The notes: a model not told the origin generated them from the letters alone. DNA of 64,000 nucleotides from Microbacterium oxydans (GCF_000956525.1 NZ_JYIW01000026.1:1-64000), one strand, 5' to 3'; shown: positions 29,562-38,144, counted from the stretch's first letter. Numbers and translations: made by a program.

Positions 29562-30053
29562 TTAGCGGGAAGCGTGCTCGTAGGTGACGCGCCAGCCCTC
29601 GGAAGCATCCACAGGGGTCAAGACGAGCGTGTCGTCAGTGACCTCGAAGTTGCGGACCAGCGTCTGTCCGATGAGGTCACGCGCCGCAGCAGATTCCACC
29701 TCGACGGAGAATGTTCCGGCGTCCTCGTCGATGGTCGCGTCGCCGTAGAACGCCTCGTATCCCTGCACGGTGTAAGCCGTGTCGGGTGCGGTTGCATCAG
29801 GGTTCTGCGCCTGCACCGCGACGGTGCCGGCTTCGGTGAAGATGATCTGTCCGCCGAACGGAACGTCGGCAAACTCTCCATCGGTCGAGAACTCGAGCGA
29901 CGTCATCGTCCACTCCCCGATGATGGGGTCCGAGGTGGCGGTCTCGACCACAGGGGCAGGGGCGTCTTGTGCAGCCGGTGCGCTGCAGGCGGTGAGCGTC
30001 AGCAGCGCGCCGATGGCAAGCGTGGGTGCGGCGAGTAGGAGCTTCTTCTTCAT
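29562..30053 (-). CDS. Small lipoprotein, lipocalin-like
   Basis: A 163-residue exported protein. It has a KKK basic start, a hydrophobic core and the lipobox LTACS near residue 23. The mature domain opens with PIIGEWTMTSLEF and ends with DDTLVLTPVDASEGWRVTYEH, which resembles the lipocalin-like domain family in which a GxW motif leads a beta-barrel. Regulon site B lies about 60-90 bases upstream. Ligand unknown. Confidence 0.75.
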   Translation of the reverse strand: MKKKLLLAAPTLAIGALLTLTACSAPAAQDAPAPVVETATSDPIIGEWTMTSLEFSTDGEFADVPFGGQIIFTEAGTVAVQAQNPDATAPDTAYTVQGYEAFYGDATIDEDAGTFSVEVESAAARDLIGQTLVRNFEVTDDTLVLTPVDASEGWRVTYEHASR

Positions 30054-30112
30054 GGTCGACCTCTCAGATTGGTGGGGAGTCGTGATTCAACGGTACGAAT
30101 CCCCGGTACGTC

Positions 30113-30143
30113 GGAGGGAGTCCCTGAGAGGGCATGTACTGAG
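30113..30143 (-). promoter_or_regulatory. Island regulon motif, site B (upstream of lipoprotein gene)
   Basis: On the - strand it reads TCAGTACATGCCCTC, then TCAGGGACTCCCTCC. The first part matches TCAGTACACCCCTC at site D and the second is the shared core. A TACCGT -10-like box follows 23 bases after AGGGACT. The core AGGGA(C/G)TCCCT is itself a palindrome. Confidence 0.65.
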
Positions 30144-30300
30144 AGGGGACCCTCCCCGGTTGCGTGCGCCGGGTACCCCTTGTATGGGGCGAGCCTCTGC
30201 CCAAAGCGAGTTTGAGCTGTCTTGGGCACGTCACGCACGACCATGCCGATGACTGGTCGTGCTGCTACTTGACAGTGCGGGCCTTGTCCGCGGTCCGAGG

Positions 30301-31182
30301 TCAGGAGGTCGCGGATTCGGTCGCCGTCTGTGCGTCCGCGTTCCACGACGCCAACAGTTTCAGGCGCTCCGCCGATGGAGATCCTGGCTCGGCGGAGTAG
30401 ATGAGTAGTACCTTCCCGGGCTCAGCAGTGATGGCGAGTTCCTCGTAGACGAGGGTCAGGTCTCCGACCACGGGGTGGTGGAATCGCTTCTTGCCGGAGC
30501 CGTGGGCTCGGACGTTGTGCGCGGCCCACAGGGTGCGAAACAGATCGCTACGGGTGGAGAGCTCTCCGACGAGGTCTTGAATACCCTTGTCGTGCGGGTC
30601 ACGGCCCGCCTCAGCGCGGATCACCGCGACACACATGTCGGCGAACGTCTCCCAGTCGGGGTAGAAGTCGTGGGCCGCGGGGTCGAGGAACTGGAACCTG
30701 GCGAAGTTCGGAACGCGGCCGCCATCACCGATGAGCGGGGAGTAGAACGCGCGCCCGAGTTCATTGAACGCGACTAGGTTCTGCCGCTGATCCCTGACGA
30801 CCGCGACGGCGTCAGTGATGGATGCTAACGCCCATTCGAGGCTCGGGCGCGGGGGACCCGGTTTGCTGCTGCGCCGACGATGACGCCCGGAGGAAGGGAT
30901 GCCATCGGCGTTGCGTGCGAGATCGAGGAGATGCGCGTGCTCTGCATCTGAGAGTTGCAGAGCCCGGGAGATCGCGTCGATAACCGCTGCGGAGGCGCCG
31001 GCGATTGCTCCTCGCTCCAGCTTCGAGTAGTACTCCACGCTCACCCCGGCCAAGGCAGCGACCTCGCTGCGCCGGAGTCCTTCGACGCGGCGGTTCGATC
31101 CCGCGGGGATGTCGGCGGCTTCCGGCGACACCCGGGCCCGGCGGGTCATCAAAAACTCCCGCACCTCTACACGATTGTCCAT
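30301..31182 (-). CDS. MmyB-like helix-turn-helix transcriptional regulator
   Basis: A 293-residue regulator. Residues 1-75 hold the HTH: VREFLMTRRARVSP, then VEGLRRSEVAALAGVSVEYYSKLERG. The C-terminal MmyB ligand-binding domain (PAS-like, binds fatty-acid-type ligands in one solved homologue) runs from about residue 115, with SITDAVAVVRDQRQNLVAFN and the late HHPVVGDLTLVYEELAI. Longer starts exist, but ATG 31182 gives the family N-terminus, and a TAACCT box seven bases upstream suggests a leaderless mRNA. Such regulators usually control a neighbouring SDR gene, which is next door here. Confidence 0.88.
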   Translation of the reverse strand: MDNRVEVREFLMTRRARVSPEAADIPAGSNRRVEGLRRSEVAALAGVSVEYYSKLERGAIAGASAAVIDAISRALQLSDAEHAHLLDLARNADGIPSSGRHRRRSSKPGPPRPSLEWALASITDAVAVVRDQRQNLVAFNELGRAFYSPLIGDGGRVPNFARFQFLDPAAHDFYPDWETFADMCVAVIRAEAGRDPHDKGIQDLVGELSTRSDLFRTLWAAHNVRAHGSGKKRFHHPVVGDLTLVYEELAITAEPGKVLLIYSAEPGSPSAERLKLLASWNADAQTATESATS

Positions 31183-31211
31183 ACCGCTCAGGTTAGGTTG
31201 ACTCCGAGGTT

Positions 31212-31236
31212 CTGTGGGATGCCCTGACAGTGCACC
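31212..31236 (-). promoter_or_regulatory. Island regulon motif, site C (upstream of the MmyB gene itself)
   Basis: On the - strand it reads TGCACTGTCAGGGCATCCC followed by ACAG. The core differs from the other sites at two positions (GCAT for GACT). The -10-like TAACCT lies 23 bases after AGGGCAT and seven bases before the regulator's ATG. This suggests autoregulation. Confidence 0.6.
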
Positions 31237-31268
31237 CCTCCCTCGCCCCATGCCGATGATGGTTTCGC

Positions 31269-31970
31269 TCACGGCAGTGTGATACCGGTGAGCTCTGCCA
31301 GTGTTGCAAGAAGTTCGGCGTGGAACACAGGGTCGTGCACTGGTGGGGCCGGTTCGCGCGTGCGCTGGTGGTGCCAGTAGCCGCCGGTCCGGGGCGTCAC
31401 GTCGGGGGTGGTCGCCAGCCATGCCTGTGTGCGATGTCCTTCGACGAGGTCATCGGGGGCACTCTTGCCGCCCATGCGGGTGGGGACCCAGCCGGGGTCG
31501 ACTGCGTGACTGTCCGTGCCCGCCCAGCGAGCGGCAACTGCTGCGCTGAACGCGGTCACCCAAAGCTTGCTGTCGCTGTAGGACCCAGATCCGGAACTCA
31601 ACTTGGTCAGGTCGGTGGATCCGTCTCGGTGCATGGAGCTGCTCAGATAGATCAGCCGGCCGGGCTTGAGCATCACTCCGGTCAGCACGTAACCTGCGAG
31701 AGCGTTGACCGCAACCGCCTCAGGCGGATGGAGGGCACCTGCGTTGTGGATGACCGCGTCGAACCGACCGTAGGCGTTCGCAGCCTGCGCAGCGTCGACA
31801 GTTTGTGCCGGATCGGCGAGGTTACCGGTGATTGTCCCTGCCCACGCGCCCGTCGGGATGGATGCAGCTGTTCGCGCGTGAACGACGACGTCGTGCCCGT
31901 CTGCGGTGAGAGTCGTGGCGGTGCTCAGGCCTAAGCCGGTCGAAGCTCCGGTGACGAAGATGAGGGCCAT
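31269..31970 (-). CDS. Short-chain dehydrogenase/reductase (SDR)
   Basis: A 233-residue enzyme with the classical SDR motifs: TGASTGLGLS cofactor loop at residue 7, NAG in VIHNAGAL, catalytic Ser in YLSSSMH, and YxxxK in SYSDSKLW. It is NAD(P)-dependent, and its substrate is unknown. Together with the MmyB-like regulator 86 bases downstream it forms the regulator-SDR pair often seen for this regulator family. Its ATG overlaps the stop of the cyclophilin-like gene by one base. Confidence 0.87.
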   Translation of the reverse strand: MALIFVTGASTGLGLSTATTLTADGHDVVVHARTAASIPTGAWAGTITGNLADPAQTVDAAQAANAYGRFDAVIHNAGALHPPEAVAVNALAGYVLTGVMLKPGRLIYLSSSMHRDGSTDLTKLSSGSGSYSDSKLWVTAFSAAVAARWAGTDSHAVDPGWVPTRMGGKSAPDDLVEGHRTQAWLATTPDVTPRTGGYWHHQRTREPAPPVHDPVFHAELLATLAELTGITLP

Positions 31971-32335
31971 CAGCGGTCGCTATCTGTGCGGGTGAGGCGT
32001 GCGCTGAATCCGTCGGGAAGATCTCGGAGCGTCGGCAGTGCAAGGTCGAATCGGCCGATACGAACCAGGCCTGGCCAGGTGCCCACGGACCCGTAGTAGA
32101 ACACGAGAGAGCGGGTCGGCGCGTAGTAGCCGATCTCGCCCGGTTCTGGCGAGTCTTCTGCGGGCACTCCTCTGAGGCGCAACGCTCGTTCGAGTGTCGC
32201 AACTTTCTCGACCCCCTTGAAATCGGTGAAGACCGCGTCCATCGGAAGGCGGGTGGCCAGGTCAGCGGCTACAGGGTTTGCATAGAGGTCAGCATCGAAC
32301 TCGATCCCGACTGATAACGCCACGTGTACGCGCAA
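31970..32335 (-). CDS. Cyclophilin-like-fold protein
   Basis: A 121-residue protein. The segments FTDFKGVEKVATLERALRL, GEIGYYAPTRSLVFYYG and GLVRIGRFD match the cyclophilin-like fold family (small, no proline isomerase active site). I chose the TTG at 32335, because AGGAGG lies five bases before it. No ATG in frame gives a sensible ribosome site. It is the first gene of a short operon with the SDR and is divergent from the MFS gene. Confidence 0.72.
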   Translation of the reverse strand: MRVHVALSVGIEFDADLYANPVAADLATRLPMDAVFTDFKGVEKVATLERALRLRGVPAEDSPEPGEIGYYAPTRSLVFYYGSVGTWPGLVRIGRFDLALPTLRDLPDGFSARLTRTDSDR

Positions 32336-32421
32336 GCTCGTCCTCCTAATGTGGTCGCTCGTGGGCGGGGGCCACCAGGTGCTGATTCTTCTAGAAGTCC
32401 CCTCCCGGAAGGGTCCTCTAT

Positions 32422-32453
32422 CAGTACACCCCTCGGCAGGGACTCCCACTCGG
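32422..32453 (+). promoter_or_regulatory. Island regulon motif, site D (upstream of the MFS operon)
   Basis: It reads TCAGTACACCCCTC, then GGCAGGGACTCCCACTCGG. Both halves match site B, and the second half matches site A. The GGAGCATGGAATC that follows at the same spacing matches GGAGTATGGAATC at site A. It lies in the divergent gap between the cyclophilin-like gene and the MFS gene and could serve both. Confidence 0.68.
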
Positions 32454-32479
32454 ACCGGCAAGCGCGGAGCATGGAATCC

Positions 32480-33730
32480 ATGCCCTCCACGTCCTCCTCG
32501 ACTATGACCCGTCGTTTGTTGCCGTCCGTTCTTCTGCTGTTGACGGTGTTCGGTCCGATCTCGATGGATCTCTACCTTCCCGCACTGCCGGCGCTGACCG
32601 CGCAGCTCGGAGCCGTCACTTCGGTCGCGCAGTTGACGGTGACGGCGTGCCTCATCGGGCTCGCTGCGGGACAGTTGCTCGCGGGTCCTCTGTCTGACCG
32701 GTTCGGACGTCGAGGGATCCTGCTCATTGGAATCGTGGCATACATTCTCACTTCGGTGCTGTGTGCGCTGAGTCCCTCCATCGAGCTGCTCATCCTCGCC
32801 CGCCTCGTACAGGGGCTCGCCGGGGGCGTCGGCATCGTCATCGCCACCGCGGCCGGCCGCGATGTCTTTGAGGGCAAGGCGCTCATCCGCTTCTACGGCC
32901 GGCTCACCGTCATCGGTGGGTTCGCCGCCATCGTCGGACCACTGCTCGGTGGCCTACTGAACACCTTCACCGACTGGCGCGGACTCTTCATGTTCCTCGC
33001 GGTGATCGGTGTGGCAATCCTCGTCATCACTCTGCTCGTGTTCGAGGAGACGCTCTCGGTGGAGCAGCGCACCAGCGGCGGGTTCGGCCAGACGCTCCAG
33101 TCTTACCGCACGCTTTTCAGTGACCGGGTGTTCCTCGGCGCGGTGTTGAATCAGGGGTTCCTGTATGCCGCGCTGTTCGCTTATCTCGCTGGTTCGACGT
33201 TCGTGCTGCAGGACATCTACGGTCTTACTCCCCAGTGGTACGCAGCGGCTTTCGGGCTCAACTCCGCCGGCCACATGATCTTCGGATACTTCGCTGGCCG
33301 TGCGGCAGAGCGTTGGAGCGTTTCGGGGACCCTCGGCGTCGGAGTCGTCGTCACCGGGCTGGGTGCCATCGGACTTCTCATCGCCGGCTTGACGCCGATG
33401 CCGCTGTGGATCGTCATCGTCTCTCTGTTCGCGCTGTCGAGCGGCGTCGCGATCACCGCGCCTCCGGCGACCACCCTCGCGCTCTCCGACTACCCGCAGA
33501 TGGCCGGCACCGCATCATCCCTGCTCGGCATGGTCCGGTTCGGTTTCGGCGGGATCGCCGCCCCGTTCGTCGGCGTCGCCGGAGCGCTCAGCATTCTGCC
33601 TCTCGGTGTCACCACCGTCGTCACCGTGCTTCTCGCCGCCGCTGCCTGCCTCCTCCTGGCGCGGCGGCGCGCTCACACGCCTAGCTCGCTGCGCACGGAT
33701 ACCGCATCGCACCCCACCCCCGTCGCCTGA
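32480..33730 (+). CDS. MFS multidrug exporter, Bcr/CflA type
   Basis: A 12-helix transporter of about 416 residues. The family opening is TVFGPISMDLYLPALPALTAQLG, the motif-A loop between helices 2 and 3 is GPLSDRFGRRGILL, and the helix-5 motif reads GGFAAIVGPLLGGLL. The start is uncertain among ATG 32471, 32480 and 32504. The shared promoter element suggests the -10 region covers 32471, so 32480 or 32504 is more likely. It heads an operon with an SDR, a sugar dehydrogenase lipoprotein and an alcohol dehydrogenase. Confidence 0.88.
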   Translation: MPSTSSSTMTRRLLPSVLLLLTVFGPISMDLYLPALPALTAQLGAVTSVAQLTVTACLIGLAAGQLLAGPLSDRFGRRGILLIGIVAYILTSVLCALSPSIELLILARLVQGLAGGVGIVIATAAGRDVFEGKALIRFYGRLTVIGGFAAIVGPLLGGLLNTFTDWRGLFMFLAVIGVAILVITLLVFEETLSVEQRTSGGFGQTLQSYRTLFSDRVFLGAVLNQGFLYAALFAYLAGSTFVLQDIYGLTPQWYAAAFGLNSAGHMIFGYFAGRAAERWSVSGTLGVGVVVTGLGAIGLLIAGLTPMPLWIVIVSLFALSSGVAITAPPATTLALSDYPQMAGTASSLLGMVRFGFGGIAAPFVGVAGALSILPLGVTTVVTVLLAAAACLLLARRRAHTPSSLRTDTASHPTPVA

Positions 33731-33816
33731 GAGCAGCTGTCGCTGCTCGAAGGCGGGTCTGTGACCACCACCATCGTCGACTGACACCTCACCGCGAATC
33801 GAATGGAGTCAACCTC

Positions 33817-34482
33817 ATGACCACTACCGCAATCATCGGCGCCGGGCCCGGACTGGGCGCAGCCATCGCCCGCCGCTTCGGAGGCGAAGGCCACAGCGTT
33901 GCCCTCATTGCACGTAACCAGGATCGCCTCGACGCCCTGGCCGCGGAACTCGCCGAGATAGGGATCACCGCGCGTGGCTACGTAGCGAATGTCCGCGACA
34001 CCGCGAGCGTCCGCGAGGCACTGGATCGGGCGACGCAGGAACTCGGCGCCATCGAGGTGCTGACCTATAACCCTCTGCCCCAGAAGGAGTTCCTCCGCCC
34101 TGTCCTCGAGACCACGCCCGAGGATCTGGTCGGCGCGGCTGAGTTCTCCATCTACGCTCCCGTTGCTGCGGTGCATCAGGTTGTGCAGGGTATGCGATTC
34201 CTCGGAGCGGGAACCATCCTGTTCATCAACGGAGACAGCGCCGTGCGCTACAACGCGTCCTACGCCGGGACGTCAATCGCTTTTGCTGGGCAGACCGCCT
34301 ACGGGCAGATGCTGCACGAGACGCTGCAGCCGGAGGGCATCCACGTCGGACAACTCATCATCCCGCGCGGAATCATACCGGGAGATGCGACCCACGACCC
34401 GGACGTTCTGGCCGGAGTGCTCTGGAACATGCACACCACGCGTGGCGAGTTCCGTCGGTACGCCGACACGCTCGACAACTGA
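33817..34482 (+). CDS. SDR-type protein lacking the usual catalytic lysine
   Basis: A 221-residue Rossmann-fold protein starting MTTTAIIGAGPGLGAAIARRF with the SDR-like GxGxGLG loop and a Ser-like ING-D segment. At the normal YxxxK position it reads YAGTS, so the Lys is absent. Asn in NAG is replaced by TYNPL. It may be a non-catalytic or altered SDR, perhaps a cofactor-binding regulator or a reductase with other residues. The gene sits 86 bases after the MFS gene in the same direction. Confidence 0.78.
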   Translation: MTTTAIIGAGPGLGAAIARRFGGEGHSVALIARNQDRLDALAAELAEIGITARGYVANVRDTASVREALDRATQELGAIEVLTYNPLPQKEFLRPVLETTPEDLVGAAEFSIYAPVAAVHQVVQGMRFLGAGTILFINGDSAVRYNASYAGTSIAFAGQTAYGQMLHETLQPEGIHVGQLIIPRGIIPGDATHDPDVLAGVLWNMHTTRGEFRRYADTLDN

Positions 34483-34529
34483 CCATCCCGCATCGGCCCT
34501 GAAACCGTGAACTCGGAGACACAGAAACC

Positions 34530-35645
34530 ATGAAGACACTCAGCTCACGGGGTAAGGCCACCGCGCTGGCCGCCTTCGCCACTGCTGTCCTGCTCTCTGG
34601 CTGCACTCCCGCCCCGGAGATGGAGCAGGCCACGACCCCCGCTCCGGTATCCTCGACCCCCGAGACTCCCTCAGCTCAGGGCGTCCCACAGGGTGATCCC
34701 ACCGTCCTTGCCTCCGGACTCGTGACACCGTGGTCGGTTGCGTTCGCAGGCGAAACTGCCCTGATCAGTGAACGCGATACCGGGAACATCCTCGAGCTCA
34801 CCGGAGACACCACTCGGGTGGTCGGCACCATCGACGACATCGTCCAGCAAGGCGAATCGGGGCTCCTCGGTATAGCTGTCGACGAACAGCAGCGACTGTA
34901 TGCGTACTCCACCGGCCCCGATGGAAACCGCATCCAACGCTTCGCCCTCGATGGGGAACCCGGGTCGCTGACTCTTGGCGTGCCTGAGACCGTTGTGGAC
35001 GGCATCCCGGCCGCCAGCTATCACGACGGCGGCAGAATCGCATTCGGGCCGGACGGGATGCTCTACGCCACCACCGGTGACGCCGGAGGTCGCGAGAACG
35101 CGCAGGATCTGGACAACCTCGCCGGAAAGATCCTCCGCATGACCCCCGACGGAGCCGCTCCCGACGACAACCCCTTCCCGGATTCGCTCGTCTACAGCTA
35201 CGGACATCGCAACCCGCAGGGGATTGCCTGGGCAGACGACGGCACCCTGTTCGCCACCGAGTTCGGGCAGAACACCTGGGATGAGCTGAACATCATTACC
35301 CCCGGTTCCAACTACGGATGGCCCGTCGTGGAGGGTATCGGCGAGAACCTGGACTACGTCGACCCGGTGCAGCAGTGGACGCCCGAGGAGGCAAGTCCCA
35401 GCGGCATCGCGGTGGTCGGGGGGACGGTCTTCATCGCCAACCTTCGAGGTCAGACCCTGCGTGCAGTGCCGGTCGCTGATCCCAGCACCTCCACCGATTA
35501 CTTCTCTGACACGTACGGACGTCTTCGCCACGTTGCCGAAGCCCCGGATGGAACCCTCTGGTTCCTGACCAGCAACACGGACGGTTACGGATCTGGGCCT
35601 CGCGACGGCGACGACCGTATCCTCAGCATTCCCTTCACCAACTGA
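34530..35645 (+). CDS. PQQ-dependent sugar dehydrogenase-type lipoprotein
   Basis: A 371-residue exported protein. A signal with lipobox LLSGC near residue 26 precedes a Thr/Pro-rich linker and a six-bladed propeller of the GSDH family. Visible pieces are LASGLVTPWSVAF, the active-site SYHDGGRIAFGPDGMLYATTGD, AGKILRMTPDGAAPDDNP, YSYGHRNPQGIAW, TEFGQNTWDELNII and GSNYGWP. It likely oxidises a sugar or related alcohol outside the membrane, given PQQ. No PQQ synthesis genes are in the window. ATG with GGAGA upstream. Confidence 0.87.
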   Translation: MKTLSSRGKATALAAFATAVLLSGCTPAPEMEQATTPAPVSSTPETPSAQGVPQGDPTVLASGLVTPWSVAFAGETALISERDTGNILELTGDTTRVVGTIDDIVQQGESGLLGIAVDEQQRLYAYSTGPDGNRIQRFALDGEPGSLTLGVPETVVDGIPAASYHDGGRIAFGPDGMLYATTGDAGGRENAQDLDNLAGKILRMTPDGAAPDDNPFPDSLVYSYGHRNPQGIAWADDGTLFATEFGQNTWDELNIITPGSNYGWPVVEGIGENLDYVDPVQQWTPEEASPSGIAVVGGTVFIANLRGQTLRAVPVADPSTSTDYFSDTYGRLRHVAEAPDGTLWFLTSNTDGYGSGPRDGDDRILSIPFTN

Positions 35646-35668
35646 CACCGACAGAAAGAAACACCATC

Positions 35669-36703
35669 ATGCGCGCAACACTCATGTACGCCGCCGGCGA
35701 CGTTCGCGTCGTCGACGTTCCCGAACCCATCATCGAAGAGGCGACCGACGCGATCATCCGCGTGACGTACGCCTGCGTCTGCGGGTCGGACCTGCATCCG
35801 TACCACGACCTCGGGGACACCCCTGAGGGCCGCCACATGGGACACGAAGCCATCGGCGTGGTCGAGCAGATTGGCGACGCCGTCGCCACTCTCGCCATCG
35901 GCGACACTGTCATCGTGCCTTTCGCATGGTCGGACGGCACCTGCACATACTGCCGGGACGGGATCACCACCTCCTGCGTGCACGGCGGATTCTTCGATGC
36001 GGCACCGTCGGCCACGCAGGCCGAGAAGCTCCGCATCCCGTATGCAGACGGCACCGCCGTCGCGATCCCCGCAGGCACCGACGAAGCTCTTATGCCCTCG
36101 CTGCTCACCCTGTCTGATGTCTACCTCACTGGGTATCACGCAGCCATCCGTGGTGGTGTCGAAGCCGGAAAGACCGTTGCCGTCATCGGTGACGGGGCCG
36201 TCGGCCTCTCCGCGGTCCTAGCGGCTAAGCAGCTCGGTGCCGAAAAGATCATCCTGATGGGACGCCACACCGCGCGCACCGATCTTGGTCGCGAGTTCGG
36301 AGCGACCGACGTCGTCGCCGAACGTGGCGAAGAAGGCGTTGCGAAGGTTCTGGCGCTGACTGGCGGAGAGGGGGCGCACGTTGTCCTTGAAGCCGTCGGA
36401 CACATGCCCGCCTACGAGCAGGCGTACGGCATCGTCCGCCCAGGCGGAGTGATCTCCCGCGTCGGCGTCCCCCAGTACGAGAACGCCGCGGTCGGGTTCA
36501 TGTCGCTCTTCGGAAAGAACGCCACACTCACCGGCGGGCCAGCCACAGTCCGCGCCTACCTCGAGGCGGCCATTCCGCAGGTCATCGACGGCACCATCAA
36601 CCCAGGCAAGGTCTTCGACCGCGAACTGCCCCTTGAGGAGATCGCTGAGGCATACCGCCTCATGGACTCCCGTGAAGCGCTGAAGGTTCTGATCCGTCCG
36701 TGA
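35669..36703 (+). CDS. Zinc-dependent alcohol dehydrogenase
   Basis: A 344-residue medium-chain dehydrogenase. The catalytic zinc site shows CVCGSDLHPYH and HMGHEAIGVVE. The structural-zinc lobe keeps CTYCRDGITTSC. The nucleotide fold is VIGDGAVGLSAVLAAKQLGA. Substrate unknown. It follows the sugar dehydrogenase gene by 23 bases and ends the MFS operon. Confidence 0.88.
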   Translation: MRATLMYAAGDVRVVDVPEPIIEEATDAIIRVTYACVCGSDLHPYHDLGDTPEGRHMGHEAIGVVEQIGDAVATLAIGDTVIVPFAWSDGTCTYCRDGITTSCVHGGFFDAAPSATQAEKLRIPYADGTAVAIPAGTDEALMPSLLTLSDVYLTGYHAAIRGGVEAGKTVAVIGDGAVGLSAVLAAKQLGAEKIILMGRHTARTDLGREFGATDVVAERGEEGVAKVLALTGGEGAHVVLEAVGHMPAYEQAYGIVRPGGVISRVGVPQYENAAVGFMSLFGKNATLTGGPATVRAYLEAAIPQVIDGTINPGKVFDRELPLEEIAEAYRLMDSREALKVLIRP

Positions 36704-37129
36704 GTACCCGGGCCGGCTCGGCGTATGACGCGAGTCGGCCCACCGGATGACCTCTGTCGGGCATAGAAGACTGTGAGTCGGCTCGCCTCCTCGAGCGCAC
36801 TAGCGGAATGCCTTGGGTCATCGGCGGTTTCGACTTCCACGACACGCCTCAGGATCGCGCCGGTGCCGAAGGCGAACCCTGCCCCATCTGATCCGCTCAT
36901 GCTCGAAGCAGGAAAATACAGACGCAGAAACAGGAAAGACAGGAAGACAGCGGGGCGCTGAGGGGCGCAATGAGTAGTTGTGCCAACAGCCCACCGACAA
37001 GCCCCGGAGAACCGCGGAAACACGCGGATCTCCGGGGCTTTTTCTATGCCTCCTGCGCCCGAAGCGCCTTTTGTCTCATATGAGTCTCACATGACGATGC
37101 GAGCTGCGCCCTCAGCAGCGAGAACCCGC
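36704..37129. other. Gap of 426 bases without a convincing gene
   Basis: Short frames on both strands lack ribosome sites and recognisable motifs. On the - strand a stretch reads FAFGTGAILRRVVEVETADD, which might be a remnant of a lost gene, but I cannot place it. The right part holds a strong terminator (36999-37040) between the + strand ADH operon and the - strand quinone oxidoreductase gene. Confidence 0.6.
36999..37040. terminator. Terminator between convergent island genes
   Basis: Hairpin with arms AAGCCCCGGAGA and TCTCCGGGGCTT and inner pairs CCGCG/CGCGG, followed by TTTCT. The AA before and T run after it let it work in both directions. Confidence 0.85.
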
Positions 37130-38092
37130 TCAGGGTATGAGGACGATGCGCCCGAACACCTCACCGGCATCCATGAGTCGGTGCGCCTCGGCGGCAGCGC
37201 TCAGCGGGAGTGTGGCGTGAACCACGGGGGAGAGGATGCCGCTGACGGCGTCATCGAACATCTCGCCTCGTACCCGGGTGAGCTCGTCGCGTGGCACGGT
37301 ATCGAGGCTGAGCGTTCCGAAGGTGATCGATCGGCGGAAGCCGGACAGAAGCGCCGTGCCGAAGTCAGCGGGCGGGAAACCGCCGACCACGCCCACGGCG
37401 ATCAGGCGACCATTGGGCGAGAGTCGTTCGATGAACCTGGGAAGATCGGCGCCGCCGACGATGTCGAGGATGACGTCGAACTCGGCCGGGGCCTTCGGGT
37501 CGCCCGCGCCGGCGCGGTCGAGCACGTGGGTGGCGCCGAACGCCCGCAGCCGCTCCCCGCGTTCGGGAGATGACGTGGTGACGGCGATGGTCGCGGCGCC
37601 GGCGCGAGCGGCCAGCTCAACGCCGGCCAGACCGATGCTTCCGGCGGCACCCCGCACGAGCACGGATTCGCCCTCGACGAGGTGAGCGCGTTCGAGCGCG
37701 AAATGCGCGACCGGTGCCGCGCCGCCCAGGGTCACGGCCTGGATGGACGAGAGTTCGGATGGCAGCGCGACGATCTCGTCGGCGCGAGCGATCACGTGCT
37801 CGGCGTACCCGCCCGAGATCCCCGTGAACGCCCAGACGCGGCGACCGAGCCAACCGGGGTCGACATCGGCCCCGGTTGCTGTCACGACACCGGCGGTCTC
37901 GCTTCCCGGGATCATCCCCGAGTCGCGGGTTGCTTCGGCGATCCCGCCTCGGCGGATCACGACATCAACCCCGCCGACGCCGATCGCTTCTGTTCGAACG
38001 AGGACCTCGCCGACTCCGGGCGTCGGGACGGGAAGGTCCGTCACCTCCATCCCACTCGGGTCGCCGAAGGTCCGGATGATTACTGCGCGCAT
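37130..38092 (-). CDS. Quinone oxidoreductase-like zinc-independent dehydrogenase
   Basis: A 320-residue medium-chain reductase. The N-terminal GroES-like lobe has TDLPVPTPGVGEVLVRTEAIGVGGVDV. The NADPH fold is VLVRGAAGSIGLAGVELAARAGA. Structural-zinc cysteines are absent, as in the QOR/zeta-crystallin group. It is divergent from the TetR gene at 38179 with two inverted repeats between them, so the TetR protein probably represses it. Confidence 0.87.
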   Translation of the reverse strand: MRAVIIRTFGDPSGMEVTDLPVPTPGVGEVLVRTEAIGVGGVDVVIRRGGIAEATRDSGMIPGSETAGVVTATGADVDPGWLGRRVWAFTGISGGYAEHVIARADEIVALPSELSSIQAVTLGGAAPVAHFALERAHLVEGESVLVRGAAGSIGLAGVELAARAGAATIAVTTSSPERGERLRAFGATHVLDRAGAGDPKAPAEFDVILDIVGGADLPRFIERLSPNGRLIAVGVVGGFPPADFGTALLSGFRRSITFGTLSLDTVPRDELTRVRGEMFDDAVSGILSPVVHATLPLSAAAEAHRLMDAGEVFGRIVLIP

Positions 38093-38110
38093 GGGGGTAC
38101 TCCGTTTCGC

Positions 38111-38130
38111 GGCGGGGGATCGAACCCGCC
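38111..38130. promoter_or_regulatory. Inverted repeat in the QOR-TetR gap (left)
   Basis: GGCGGG and CCCGCC flank GGATCGAA. It lies 19 bases before the QOR start, where a repressor would block its transcription. The T-arm-like look is discussed among the rejected items. Confidence 0.45.
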
Positions 38131-38144
38131 TTCCGAAAGGTAAC

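Noticed and set aside
36660..37023. Short - strand frames in the gap after the zinc ADH
   Set aside because: No ribosome site or recognisable motif, and partial overlap with the ADH 3' end. Kept as a possible relic only.
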